Below are positions 51,479 through 64,000 of a stretch of 64,000 nucleotides of DNA, piece by piece. Origin of the DNA: Callipepla californica brunnescens (lineage: Eukaryota; Chordata; Aves; Galliformes; Odontophoridae); the NCBI GenBank assembly GCA_023055505.1, contig JALIRH010000001.1, forward strand, positions 99,231,034-99,295,033. The letters are read 5' to 3'. How positions within the stretch are numbered: position 1 is the stretch's first letter; each line of letters opens with the position of its first letter. The notes under the pieces were generated by a model, which worked only from the letters and a program-made list of their open reading frames with translations, was not told the DNA's origin and made no database searches. The translations under genes and the position numbers were made by a program.

Positions 51479-54234
51479 TAAGAAGAGCCCTTCTGTACAG
51501 CCTGCCTGAGGTTAATAAGCCTGATAGCTTGTCTTAAATAGCTTAAAGTCATGGCCTTAACCTTGGGACATTAGAGACATATTTTACTTTATTGAACATG
51601 AAAACTAGCATCACTCCCAGGTGAGTAAAAAGGGTCAAATATATTATTCTAATCCCTGTTCCAAACAGAGAAAAGGTCATTATACACTACCTTTTGCATA
51701 CTGCCAAAGAGTGAAAAATTCACACTGGGGACATGGGTGCAAATCTATTTTAGACATGGCCTTTAAAATGTTACTAAAATGAATGATTAAATGGTTCTTA
51801 ACAAGAAAGAAAAAAAAAAAAAAACCTTGAAATTGATCTAATTTATTAATTAGTTTGATCTTACAAAGGTCTTACTAAAAATAGCTAGAAGACTAGAAGA
51901 AATTACATTTCAAATAGACATGAAGCTATAAAATAAATTTGTTTTTTTGTAATATTAATACCTCTAAGCATGATCATTAATTTTATTTTCTACTGATAAA
52001 AGGAAGATGTCATATCTTGATTAATCCAGGATTTTTACATGAGCATGTCCAGCACTTCAAATCACTTCAGTTCCAATTTTTTCCCTATAAAAATTTTGAT
52101 CTCTTAAGAGACATTGATGTTTTCTTTTTTTTTTTTTTTTCCCTCTCCATGGAGGGAGAAACTGTCTTTGCCAAAACTTCTCACTGGCACTTAGAAACAC
52201 ACTTTCTTCATGCAGAAGTATACTATTTTCAGAGTTGGGTCAGTTTGAAAAACACTGTCTTTCACCCTGCACACCTAGAGAGAAAGCAAGACTCATATTT
52301 TCCCATACTCACATTTTCTTGAAAGCTTGACCTCCCTGAACCAACTAAGCACATTTTTATTTCACGACACCTAGTAAAGTTATGTAAATACGTCTGTAAA
52401 TTTCCACAAATACCAGAAACTGGAGTATGCTTTCAGCAATAAAAAGGTTAGGATCTATATTGGGTTATATTCTAGGCCCAGCCTCAGCTATAGGCTTTAG
52501 AGAACTAAATTTCCAGCCATTTAAAAATAAAATTCCCTTCCTGAGGTTTGATAGTATATTCTGTAATTTTTCTATTATATTTGTTTTTATTTGTAGCATA
52601 TTTTACATTTTGTTGCTGTTCATCTTAACTAAAGATGGCACTGTCTAGGTAATTTGTAGTTTGTTGTTGTCCTGTAGTAACTTTTCCTTCCTTTTCAGAA
52701 GATTTTAAACCGTTAGGAAAGGATTTTCTGACTAGCAGCAGTTACTGAATAACAATTAAAATAAATTAAAATATCACATCACACAACAATTTTTCAGCGT
52801 GCAACTCCTGAGCTTGCCATTTCCAATGTAATTTATGCTTCTTGGAAAGCTGGGCTTGAAGGTGTAATCAAAGATATCAATATGTACAAATCTGGACCTC
52901 CTACTGGCTAGAAAACTACATGTACACATGATAACAATATATGGTTCTTTAATGTCTATTTGTATCAAGCCAGTTCTCTCGGTAGCAGGAAATTATGAAA
53001 ACAGCTAAAGAAGACAATTTAAAAATGTAACTTCTTAAATCTGTCTCAAAAGAGGTAAAGACAAACATGTAAATCAGCTGTTTATGAAACATTCATGTTT
53101 GAATTTAAAAGGCATATCAGTATACAGTGAGCATCACTGATATTAAAGTCAGGAGCTTAATCCTCTAAAGAAAACAAAACACATACAGCATGTAGGCAGC
53201 CTGGCATAGTTCCCTTGGGTTTCTTGCATGTGAGTTAGGGTGCAGAAGCTATACTTAATTTAAAAATAAGATTGACTAATCTATTTGAGTGCTTACTGCC
53301 TTGTAAGCAGAGAAAAGAGTTGTGTGCCAGAATGGAAATCATATGGGCCGGGAATTCCCCTTCTGTTGACCACAGAAGGTATAGGCATAATCCATCAAGA
53401 ACAGAATGCATGCCATACTTTGTTCATTAGCATTTAAAGAGGCTGTTTGGCATCAGACAACAAATACAGTTCTTGCAAGAACTTGGCAGCAGACTGTTTG
53501 TCAGTTAATGACAATCCACAGCTTTTTCAAGGAAATACTAAATGTTCCCAGGGCTATTTCTGAATTCTTTTCAGCACGAAACTTGAAGCGGGGATAACAC
53601 ATTCATATAATGGTGACCAGCTTCCTAAAGAAAGCATCAGTTCTGAACCTGAAATCAAAACAGATTTGTTGGCAACACATCAAGAAAAATGTGATGGAAC
53701 TATAAATATGTGATACTGTGTATCTTTACATGTATACTTTTCCTAATGTATATCAGTGTGCTTAGCATCTCCATAGGCTACTCTCTGGAAAATCATGGAT
53801 CTTATTCAGTACTTGGATAAAAATGCAAACTATCAAAATAAAAAAGAGAAAGGAAAAAATCACTAATATTATTGACATTTTTATTATCAACGATATAATT
53901 ATCAATTTTTTATTAATTGCTCTGTTCAGCATAGCAAATTCATTTCACTCTCTGTTACAATCTTCACCTTTGTTTAAAGTAAGCAAAGATATTTTTTAGT
54001 TGGGATCCAATTCTGGTTGTGGACAACTAAATCAGCTTGTATAAAATGAGTGAGTCTTTTTATATGAGAAATCAGTAGGATTCAGTAGCCTATACATTTG
54101 CATCTGAGATTCCCTCCAGTAGGTGAGATATCTATGGGAATCTGGTAGCTATGTCAAAAGAAAAATAAGGAATTAATAGCTACTGTAGAGGCAGTGTGAA
54201 ACCTGAATAGCACTAGACAATATGTTAATGCAGC
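51479..54234. other. Unique AT-rich non-coding DNA
   Basis: No gene is supported. A poly-A (about 51809-51824) and a poly-T (about 52126-52140) are present. A short exon-like block at 52798-52861 is listed as a finding only. Confidence 0.5.
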
Positions 54235-54800
54235 AGAATTAGAGAATAATTTGTGTTGGAAGAGACTTTAATGATCACCCGGTTCTGAACCCCCTGCCAT
54301 GGGCAGAGATACCTCCCACTAGACCAGGTTACCCAGGGCCCCATCCAGTCTGGCCTTGAACACTTTGAAGCATGGTACATCTAAAGCTTCTCTGAGCTCA
54401 TAGTGAAGATTTCTTCCTGTACCTAATCTAAAACTACCCTTTTCTAGCTCAAAACTATTCCTCCTTGTCCTGTCCTCCACTATGCTTCCTGACAAAGTCA
54501 CCCTCCATTTTTCCTGTAGGCCTCCTTTAAGTACTTGAAGGCCATAATAAGGTTGCCATGAAACCTTCTCTAGACAAAATAACTCTCATCTTATCTTCCA
54601 AGTAACAGTGCTCCAGGACTCTGATCATATTTGTGGCCTTCCTCTGGACTAACTCTGCTCTAACAGATGTTACACTCAGACTGTGGGCCTCAGAGCTGAA
54701 TACAATACTACAGAGGACTCATGAGAACAGAACAAAGGGGGAGAATCACTTTCTTTGCTCTGTCGCCCACCCCCTCTTTTAATACTGCTCAGGATATTAC
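54235..54800 (-). mobile_element. CR1 LINE fragment, minus strand
   Basis: Left edge near GCAGAATTAGAGAATAATTTG, followed by the complement of a CR1 3' UTR (TGTTGGAAGAGACTTTAATGATC, GGGCCCCATCCAGTCTGGCC) and of the ORF2 end (CTCCTTGTCCTGTCCTC, GGCCTTCCTCTGGACTAACTC). It reaches further into ORF2 (CTCATGAGAACAGAACAAAGG, CTGCTCAGGATATTAC) until about 54800, where a plus-strand CR1 begins. Old and 5'-truncated. Confidence 0.88.
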
Positions 54801-54990
54801 GGATGGGTGTCAAAAGCAGGTGTTAGGGACAGTGCTTTTCAGTAGTGCCCAGCAATAGGACAAGGACAATGGACACAAACTGCACTATAGAAGTTCTTCT
54901 GAACGTGAGGAATATCTTCTTTACATCAAAGGTGACAGAGCCCTGGCTGCCCAGAGAAGTTTTAGGGTCTCCTGGAGATTACCAAAACTT
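54801..54990 (+). mobile_element. CR1 LINE 3' UTR fragment
   Basis: GTGCTTTTCAGTAGTGCCCAGC, AATAGGACAAGGACAATGGAC, GAACGTGAGGAATATCTTC and CTGGCTGCCCAGAGAAG are CR1 3' UTR landmarks in plus orientation. The extreme 3' end is missing. It abuts the minus-strand CR1 head to head. Because both pieces cover the same part of CR1, they are two insertions and not one twin-primed copy. Confidence 0.82.
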
Positions 54991-57900
54991 CATTTACAGT
55001 GAAAATAACAAGTATATATCTTTATCCTATAACCCATGGATTTCAGCGCTAAGGAGAGAAGATAGTATTTTACTGAATCTATTCCAACTAATGTTCTCTT
55101 CTTCTGGAACATAAACACGGGTTACTTACAGTTCAAAAAGTACGCCGGCAGTGTTAAATTAAAAACTGATTGTAGGGGATACTTGTACAACCTTGCTGGC
55201 AATTCTGTTTCACGTAGCAGCAAAGTTGAGATAGCATTTTCACATATTGAAAGCTGGAATATAACTAAGGATCATCATGAACTACACCAACATTTAGATT
55301 TCTGATGTGCTATAATTCCGTCTGTTATTTTTTGTGGATGTTAATTATGCTAGTCTGGTTTAGCTAACACATGCTAAATTACAATTTCATTTCACTGTAG
55401 AGAAGTATCCTATGGAGAGCTTCACTGCAACAGCTGTAGGACAGGATGATCCAGCTGAGAATTTAGAATCCCCATCAGCTCACAAGGTAATACAACTGTG
55501 CTACTACTGCATGAAAAGCTGCCAATACAGCAACAAGGCAGAAAGGAAGTCAAAGTGGAGAAAATATGAAGTATGAGTTACTCAGCCAGCACTGGGATCT
55601 TAAATGGAGGTTAAATGGGGTAGGCTTTGCTTCTGATTCCACTACAGAGACCTCAGTAAGCTGGTTGTTTTCCTGTTATCTAACAGAAATAGCAGATCTT
55701 CCCTTCTTCTCTTCTTCACAGGTATGGAGAATATGGATTTTAAAGATGGTGAGACAATTAGAAGTTACAGTTCTTCAGACCATATTGGTTTTCATCACAG
55801 AGAAAACAAACAAACAAAAAAAATTAGAGGTAACATAATATCTACCTAGGAAGAAACAGGCAGAAATGAATATAATTCAGCTACCTGAACCTTAAATATC
55901 TGTACTAGTGATAGCCTTTCTTTATAGAAAATAGAGAGCAATTGTCTCTTTTAGAGCACAATTCATTTAACCAAATACAGTTTTGTGTTTGGAATTAGAA
56001 GTTTCTGCTCTGTTGCACCTCACTGACTATAGAGTACCTGGAGTCAGATCTTGGATCTGATGTGTAATGCAGACTTCAGACTGTAAGAGCATAGTTTACA
56101 TCAAAAAAATAGCCTTTCTGAGGCATTTTTTTTTACCGTGGAGTCTCTTGTAAATCAGTTTGCTGGGTAAAGTAAGACCCGATAAGGCCTCAGTCTTTAG
56201 CAGCATTTTAAACTCTGGACTATAGAAGCTCAGGATCAAAATAGATGAGCTTGGGAGAATTATAATATCCTTCATATGGCGGTAGTCATAAAAGTCAACA
56301 ACATTGATAGGTTAACTTGTTATGGAAAAAACAAAGCTCTAGATACCCACATACATCCATTTTTGGCTCCAACCATTCTCAGTAAGACCATTATTTCATA
56401 TTAATGTGTGATCCTGCTCATATTGAAGTAAGAAGGAGTTGAAGTATATTACGCAGAATGATTGGCACTCATAGGCCGAGGTAGACTGATCATCCAATTA
56501 AATCACAGAATATTAAAAAGGTCAAAGTAATATAGAGCTAGTCTAATTAATAGACAATGAAATAAAATTCTGATTCTCACACTCTTGAATATAAGCCCAG
56601 TTCCTGAAAACAAATGACCTACTTTATTTGTGAATGCAGTTCCTTTGACTTCAGGGTACTTCATAAGGGCACATGGATTCTTGCTTATGGATTACCTTTA
56701 GGGATCAGTGCCTAAGCATTTCTTCTACTCTGTTCTGGTAGTTTTACTCAAATATTTAATTGTTTTCATTCTTTATCTGCATCTTACGAGGAGATAAAGA
56801 TTCAACCCTTTAAAACTTCATTAATATGTTGTCCTAATAATATCAAAGACATAGTATAACTCAAACGTCAGTTCTGTGTCTGTCTTCTGTGGTTTATGTG
56901 GATTTCTATTAATATTTAATTTGGTTCATTACCTTATTTATTGTGTGTTGGTTAAAGGAATTCAAAGATGGAGGTACTGTGTTAACATAAAAGTCTCCTC
57001 ACACCGAAGCAGAAACCAAATATAATGCATGCACAATAACGTTGGGACTTTGTTTATAATAAACATTTTAAATGACTGATTTTTTCTCATAAATACTCTA
57101 AGTAAGATGATCTATGAGATTTCTAATTTATTCTTGTTTAAAATTTAACCATGCTTTTTTAAAGCATATCAATTTTGTTAATACCATGTAATTAACACAT
57201 GTCAGTGCACAGCAAGTTTTAGTCTAAATTAATGACTATGAGAATTATTTTAATTAAATAACCAATTATAGAAAAATCGCAAGCATGAGAGCTGACATTT
57301 AAATGAATTTCATTTAAATTGCTTCTTAACATTGTCCCATCTAGGACACTAATGCAAAATGAACTATTGTATCAACATAGATTATCACTATTTTTGTATG
57401 CACATAATGTATTCATATTCAATCACTGGAACAGAGCTGAATATTTTGTATTGATCTGAAATGTCTGTGAACAAAATACAACAGAATAAGCCAAAGTACA
57501 AACAAAAATCTCTTGTAGTTCTGTGACACAGTACAGCTGGATTTCTCCTGCTTGCACACATTTTCATATTTCAGCTCTTCATATCCATACAAATTTTCAT
57601 TTGGTGGAGGGTGAATATCTAAAATTACTTAGAATTTAAGTGATGTCTCAAATTCTGTCTCTTTTGTAGAAACACATGAAAAATCGTGATGAGGTATTCA
57701 GTTTTCATGACAGTTTTAAGGAAAAGGAAAACCTTTCTTCTGTAAGCAACGTTTGATGAAATGTGTTTTGCTCACTTTTAACTGGAAAGTAAGAAAAGCT
57801 TACATAGCTAACCAAATTATTCTTCTGCACTGCACAGATCATTATTGCATTTGCCTAGCAATCTCATTCCATTTAGTCAGATGCATGGTGCAAACAGTGC

Positions 57901-60900
57901 CAGGAAACTATTTTCAAAAGTATATAACAGTATAATGTGTTGCAAAAGCTGTTTTTCTCTACTGTAGCTTTAAAGATGTCACAGAAAAAAGGAAAAAAAA
58001 AGGCTCCTGCATTTTTGTTCATTGATTAACTAGTAATGTTATGTATAAATAATGTATCTGACAGTATGGCAGCCCACTTGGGACATTGTGCCATTTACTA
58101 CAAAATAGGATGCAACATTCAACTGAGCAGCAAGAACAAATTAAACATCTTTCCTTGCTAACTTTAGTAATTTTATTAGGTGATAAATATCACCGCGAGA
58201 AGAAAAGAAATTGCAGATATTTCAACTTTATTAACCTTAATCTCAATCTATCTATAGGCACAAAATAGAATTTATACATTCCTAAAAAATACTTAAACTG
58301 TGTTAAAAAAGAGTTGTCCTAATCTCCTTATGTTTTGTGGATCTCCCATGGAAACCAGCAGATAAAGCCACGGTGTAAATACAGAATCTTTTCTGAAATA
58401 CTGCTGCTAAATTCAGTTGAATATTATGTGTTGTAACCTTGTCTTTTTAACTTGTAACATAGAGGTATCACTTCAATATGTACTATAGGGCATTTGCAAT
58501 TACAATACAGGTGCATATCTCAAAACTTGCCCTTGTGAAGTTCAGGTATTCTGTGCAATTAAACGAAATCTTTATTGAATACAGTCTAAAACATTCAAAG
58601 GCTTTCTGTGCTTATGTTAAAAAATGTCAAAACTATTTTGTCAGTAAAATTGTAAGTTCTTTTAAAAACTTTTAAAATTGATATATCATTAAGAAATTTA
58701 TCTAAATATCAATTTAAAGTGCTCTGGGCCACTAAAAATACTTCAAGAGAAATCAATGGGACTCTTAAGTTTAACCACAAGAAAAGTAGAAATCGCAAGG
58801 AAAAGAATGATTCTTTTGTTAAGAAGGAAAAAAAAATAGCAAAGAATATTTATTGCCTCTCACGAAGTATTATTTAACAATCATACTTGACCAGTTTTCA
58901 TAAAATTCATATTTTCTACCAGACAAGTACTTACCTGTATTTCCTGGTCTTGATTGAAAAAATTAATAAACGTTATTGAAATAAAAATATTTAACATCAC
59001 TTTTATGTAATTGTTAATGTTGTATTATCAGTAATAAATACATAGTAATGGCATTTGTATTCTCAAATTAATTCACAGGAGTTAGATAGTTAAACCTTAA
59101 TGAAAATTGATATGAGTTTTATCTCATAACACTTTGCCTGCTATGGAGGTTCCAATCATGGCATTAAATAATGTTAAATGGAACAATTAGGTATTATTCA
59201 ACACAATTCAATACCATACACCTTGAATTTGTAACTATCTAACTGAAATCATGTGATCACTAAATCAAAGTACTTGTTTGTGTATTGAGCTAAATATCCA
59301 ATTTAGACTTTCTGTTCACTGTCCTCTTTACATACAGCAAAAGCTGCAGCAGTTTACTTTGTATCTACACAACAATTAATCTAGTATCCTCTCATATTTA
59401 ATAGTTGCAATGGTTAATGTTTATACCTGAGGTAATTCCCATTGCACAGTGAAGAGGATTATCCACTTGATTAAAAATAAATCTTTTCACCCCTGCACTT
59501 GATTCTGTACCTCCCTGGGGAAGCTGACCATAATTTTTTTCTCGCTGTACTTCATTCTACAAATGATGAGCCCATTTCCCATGGACAAGACAGAATGTAG
59601 AACTGGGGCTTAAACAGGACAATGACTCAATCATTTTTCTTTCCAAGTGCCTTCTGGAAACAAATTCCTGTTATTTGCCAGGTTGTGGTCACTAAAACCC
59701 ATCAGCCACCTTCTGTTTCCCAACATGGTAGCCCATGAGATGATGCAGTCATTATTTTTCTCTCAGAACAATGGATAACCTCAACTGGAACAGCAGGAAC
59801 CAGTGAAACAAATGAAAAATGGTTGCTGAGAGACTACCATTTAGTCTCAGGTACTGCAATGTTTGGAACAGGAAAGACCAGATGGCAGGGACTAAAAGGC
59901 CAAAGGTTATGGGATTGATTCTGTTTTCCAAAGGAGATAGGTAGTTTAACTGTCATCCACAACTAGCATGTCCAGCCACCTGAATGCCATGCTACGTGTC
60001 TCTATGATCACTGACCCAAAAGTAGTACATGTGCCTAAGCAAGTCAGGAAGTCATCATTAGTCTGCATGTAATCTCCTGAGTGTGACTAGATAATATAGC
60101 AGATTTCCGTATGTTGTACCACACTGCATGTATTTAAACATCTATTTTGTTAGATTAGAGATGTTAGACCATGTCAAATAGACTCAAGTTTAAAGTGCCT
60201 CATAGGAAAGAAGGCAGTTTCCTCCTCAGCTTAGTCATATACATCTGCTTCAGAAACAATTGTATGTTTTGACTTATAACTCTTTTTTCATTTTTTTCCC
60301 TTATTCGAACCAATAGCTCTAGGGGGTAAGCTGGATTCTTGTCAGACTTGTATGTCATCAGTGAATCTATTTTATCTCCAAATTTCCCACTGGAATGCCA
60401 AATACTGGCCTTATTTGCACCTTCACCACCTCACTGGAGACAAGGTGTCTACTCAGTCATTATAACGTGGCTGAGAAAACTTCACTGTTGGCAGTGACTT
60501 TCAGATCCCAGAACAAGGTTTTCATGGTTAGCAGTTGAAAAGAAAAATATTTTTGTAACTAATCTGATACAAATTTACAGAGATAAGCAAATAAAGAACG
60601 CTACCAGGCACTTTTGCAGTGTGGCTTCCAGAACTACAGTTTCCCCCTCATTAACAAAAACAGCTATATAAATCACCACAGGATGACTGTTTGCCACATG
60701 GTGATTTTTATGATTTGTACTTTATCTAAGTAAACTTTCTGAAGTCTCAAGAAAACTATGGCTTGTGCTGCTGTATTTTCATCCAGAAAATTATCTTTGC
60801 CCACTGAAAGAATAAATCTTCATAACAAATGAGAATATATTCATAATCTTCCATTCCAGTAGATTATAATAGTAACAAATAAGAACAAATTTTCTCTTGA

Positions 60901-62570
60901 ACAAAGGTGGTCTCCTTTCAGGAGGTTTTGATGGCCCAGTTCTGCCGTAAGTTCACACACATTACAGCAAATGGGTACTATGTAAAAATTCAAGAGATAA
61001 ATCAATAGTACTAATTTCTGTAAGGATTTCTTTTAGTTTATAGTTTACACCACAGACAACATAATTTCATGTATGTCTGCACTTATGCATAAGTACCCAG
61101 AGGTAGCTGGAAACACAAAGATTTTAAAGGAGAAAGCTTCAAAAGCTTGATAACCTATAAAGTATTCAACAACTAAACAGTGATCACCACATGTTCAAGT
61201 CCATTTTATGGAGAGCTAAGTGTGAGATGGACAGTTTTACAGTTATATTTGAACAATATATGAGTTTGTGAGCTATGTAAAAATCATGCCATCTCCTGCT
61301 TTATATGCTACTCAGTAGAACATATTCTATATATATATTTATATTCTATTCAGTATTCATGTTATCTGCATATTCACTGCTAATACCTTCATATCTTGAC
61401 AGTTGTTACTGTCTGCTTTAGTATACACAATAATACAAACAGATTTTCAGTCAGCCATTCAGGCTGTGATTTCATAATTTACAGGTGAGCTGGACAATGG
61501 ATTTTTAGTAAGGTACCTGAAACTAATGCAGACAACTGAAGTGATAGTAGAAAGTACAGAAGATCCAGTATGTTCTTCCAGGGCAACATGCTTTGTTTTA
61601 AGGCTGAATTTGTCTATATTCAGGTTTCACTTATACGAACTTTTTCCATCTCTCCTGCAACATTAAAACACTTCTCTCCTTGTAAAAGTCACCTCAATGT
61701 ATAAGGATCGTGTCCACTATAATCATAAGGACTATTCCTCCTCCAGAGGAATAAAACAGATTGAGCTTTTTAAGTTTACCACTGTTTAAGTTCTCTCTTT
61801 TGTAGTTCCCTTCAGATCTTCTCTGATTATTAATGCAACTGTAAAATGTGATGGACAAACTGGACAAAGTTCTCCTCTGCTACATATTTCCTAATGAAGT
61901 ATTCCCTGTCGTTGTCCATGTGTTGAAAACTATTGGGAATTGTACATTCATACAAAGTTCACAGTATCTCCTCTCCCTCAGCTGTGAGTTAGTGTCTCAT
62001 CGTCCTGAAATATGTCTGTTTGTTGTGTGCATCATCCTGTTTTGTTGCAATATGGAGAAAAATAAGTTTGTTTAGGCAGTCAATTACTGTCTTCTGGATG
62101 AGATACAATTATTATGTCAGCTATTCCAATGAGGCTGCAGAAATCATATTAAAAAACTCAGAGAAAGCATCACACTGGATGGTGGCAATTGGTGGTTGTT
62201 CCTCTTTAATCTCTAAATCATTTTTCAACAATAGACACAATTTGTTGTCATTTTAGTGTGCCCTTTCTACTCTATTTCTAGATGGCAAGTTTGTATTTGA
62301 TTCTACTAGGCAGAATTTGCTCTGTAGGAAATGATTACTATACTAAAGAATTTTAAGACACTGCTTATATTATTACTGTCACTAGTAGAGTCCATACAAA
62401 GAGCAGAAGTTTGACACTAAGTGCAGTAAAAAACATAAGATTTTTATTGTTCCCATCTCAGTTAATGTTGAATTATCTAATTATTTATTACTGTTATCTC
62501 TTCTATCCTTTCAAATGTTGCAAAGAATAATAATCCTGCCACAAACAGTTAGAAGAATGAGCACCAGATC
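54991..62570. other. Unique AT-rich non-coding DNA
   Basis: About 7.6 kb with no supportable gene, RNA gene or young repeat. Open frames are under 91 codons and lack motifs. A (TA)n run lies at about 61329-61339. Confidence 0.5.
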
Positions 62571-62840
62571 ACAGAATCACAGAACTGTAGTGGTTGGAAG
62601 GGACCTCTAGAGATCATCAAGTCCAACTCCTCTGCCAAAGCAGGTTCCCTAGACCAGGTTGCACAGATAGGCATCCAGGCGGGTCTTGAACATGTCCAGA
62701 GAAAGGGATTCCACAACCTCTCTGGGCAGCCTGTGCCAGTGCTCTGTCACCTGCACTGTGAAGTTCTTATGTTTATGCAGATCTTCCTATGCTTCAGTTT
62801 GTGGCCATTTCCCTTCATCCAATTGCCACACACCACTGAA
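62571..62840 (-). mobile_element. CR1 LINE 3' fragment, minus strand
   Basis: CACAGAATCACAGAACTGTAGTGG is the complement of a CR1 3' end. It is followed by TTGGAAGGGACCTCTAGAGATCATCAAGTCCAACTCCTCTGCC, then GGTTGCACAGATAGGCATCC and CTCTCTGGGCAGCCTGTGCC. This copy is among the least diverged in the window and contains only 3' UTR. It fades out near CCACTGAAAAGAAGATTCTG. Confidence 0.93.
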
Positions 62841-64000
62841 AAGAAGATTCTGTTTTAGTTTTTTATTCACACTAAGGGTATTTGTCTGGTAACCTGAACA
62901 CTTATTTTGATCTTAAGTGAAGAACTGGACAGAAAAACAAAATAAAAAATAAATTAAAAAAAAAAAAAAGATACTTTGGAAAAACTGTATGTTATAAAGA
63001 TATTCCTGCAGCCTTTCTACCTAACTTGATAACTAAAGTATAGATAAGTAGTGAGGTGACATCTCTTCCAGATGGCCATACCAATGGGCTGAATTGCCCT
63101 ACTGGTTCTGTCTATCATTTCCCATTATTACTGGTAGCCTGTAGCTAGGTACACAGAATCAGATGGAATGAAGTTAGCCTTTCCTGCTTGCACTTTCAGT
63201 GTTTTCCTAGGTTGTTGTAAAAATGGCATTTGTGGGTGATTTTTTTAATTCTATGGTTTTAATGATATTTTCCTTGTTAAATAATTTGCATTAATAATCT
63301 TAGAACAATTCTGTACTATAATGCAGTTTCTGACAAAAATAAATAGAATACCCACAATTTCCACAAGAAACTATTAGGCTCAACTAACAGTGATTTCTGA
63401 CCTTCAAGGTACTTTCTTTAGATATAGAAATGTAAAGTAGGATTGCAGCTTTTCCCATCTGTAGTAAACTATTCCATAAATAAACATTTGCTGTTTCTTT
63501 TTTAGCAAAATTACCTTTACTGCTTAGATAGATTTTCCAATATATGGGTCAATCTGTCCTAACCTTTTCTGAAAGAGGATGAGAAATGTTCCCTCTGAAC
63601 AAGATAAGACATACCGTATCTAATGGCACTATTTGCAAACACCAAATAGCAGCAGACTTGAGAACAGCAATATAAAGCTATCAATTAATTTTGTTGTAAC
63701 TGTATGCACCTGTGAACAACTGCTTAATTAAAGAGGCAAACAGAAATCTCTCACAATAATGCTTCAAATTACTTGCATTTATGTGACTCAATTAGTTGGA
63801 GTGGATAAATACAATTGGAAGGCTGCCATGTGGACTTCTGGAAATAAAGAAAAGATAGAACTGCAGAGATACAAAACCAAATGGGATGACTCAGGCAGAT
63901 AAATACAGATAATTCTCAGAGGTTCATAGGCCTATACAAACAGAGAAGATAAAAGAAAAAGATTCTGTGTACATATATATAAATACCTCATTTATGGTCA
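62841..64000. other. Unique AT-rich non-coding DNA
   Basis: Nothing recognisable except an A-rich run at about 62938-62970. Confidence 0.5.

Overview
The window is AT-rich, gene-poor nuclear DNA from a bird, most likely a galliform such as chicken. The evidence is ten recognisable CR1 retrotransposon fragments, several ending in the ATTCTATGATTCT-type 3' repeat, two copies of a mariner element that looks like chicken Galluhop/Mariner1, and a solo LTR with TG...CA ends. No complete protein-coding gene is visible. Almost all open frames are chance frames or lie inside repeats. The best trace of a host gene is a 49-codon exon-like block on the minus strand at 39631-39777, which may be the last coding exon of a gene I cannot name.

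Layout. 1-19.6 kb is mostly unique DNA with two very old LINE fragments whose reverse-transcriptase frame can still be read (6295 and 9170). 19.6-25.2 kb is repeat-dense: a mariner split by a CR1, a second CR1, then a minus-strand CR1. 25.2-37.8 kb is unique except for a short LTR-ended element at 32026-32208. 37.8-43.0 kb has three CR1 pieces and the candidate exon. 43-51.5 kb has a CR1, a deleted mariner holding a solo LTR, and a 744-base homopurine tract. 51.5-64 kb is unique apart from a head-to-head CR1 pair and one more CR1.

Most unusual item: 32026-32208. It has TG...CA ends and a 5-bp target duplication (CAAGG), like a retroviral integrant. Its left part matches the start of the solo LTR at 49086. 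That part is joined directly to the complement of about 62 nt of tRNA-Glu(CTC), and the right end carries an inverted copy of the LTR tip. I infer an integrated product of faulty reverse transcription in which the tRNA primer itself was copied, or a repeat family founded by one.

Nesting gives relative ages: both mariner copies are older than the CR1 and the LTR that interrupt them, and each insertion is flanked by a 5-bp duplication of mariner sequence.
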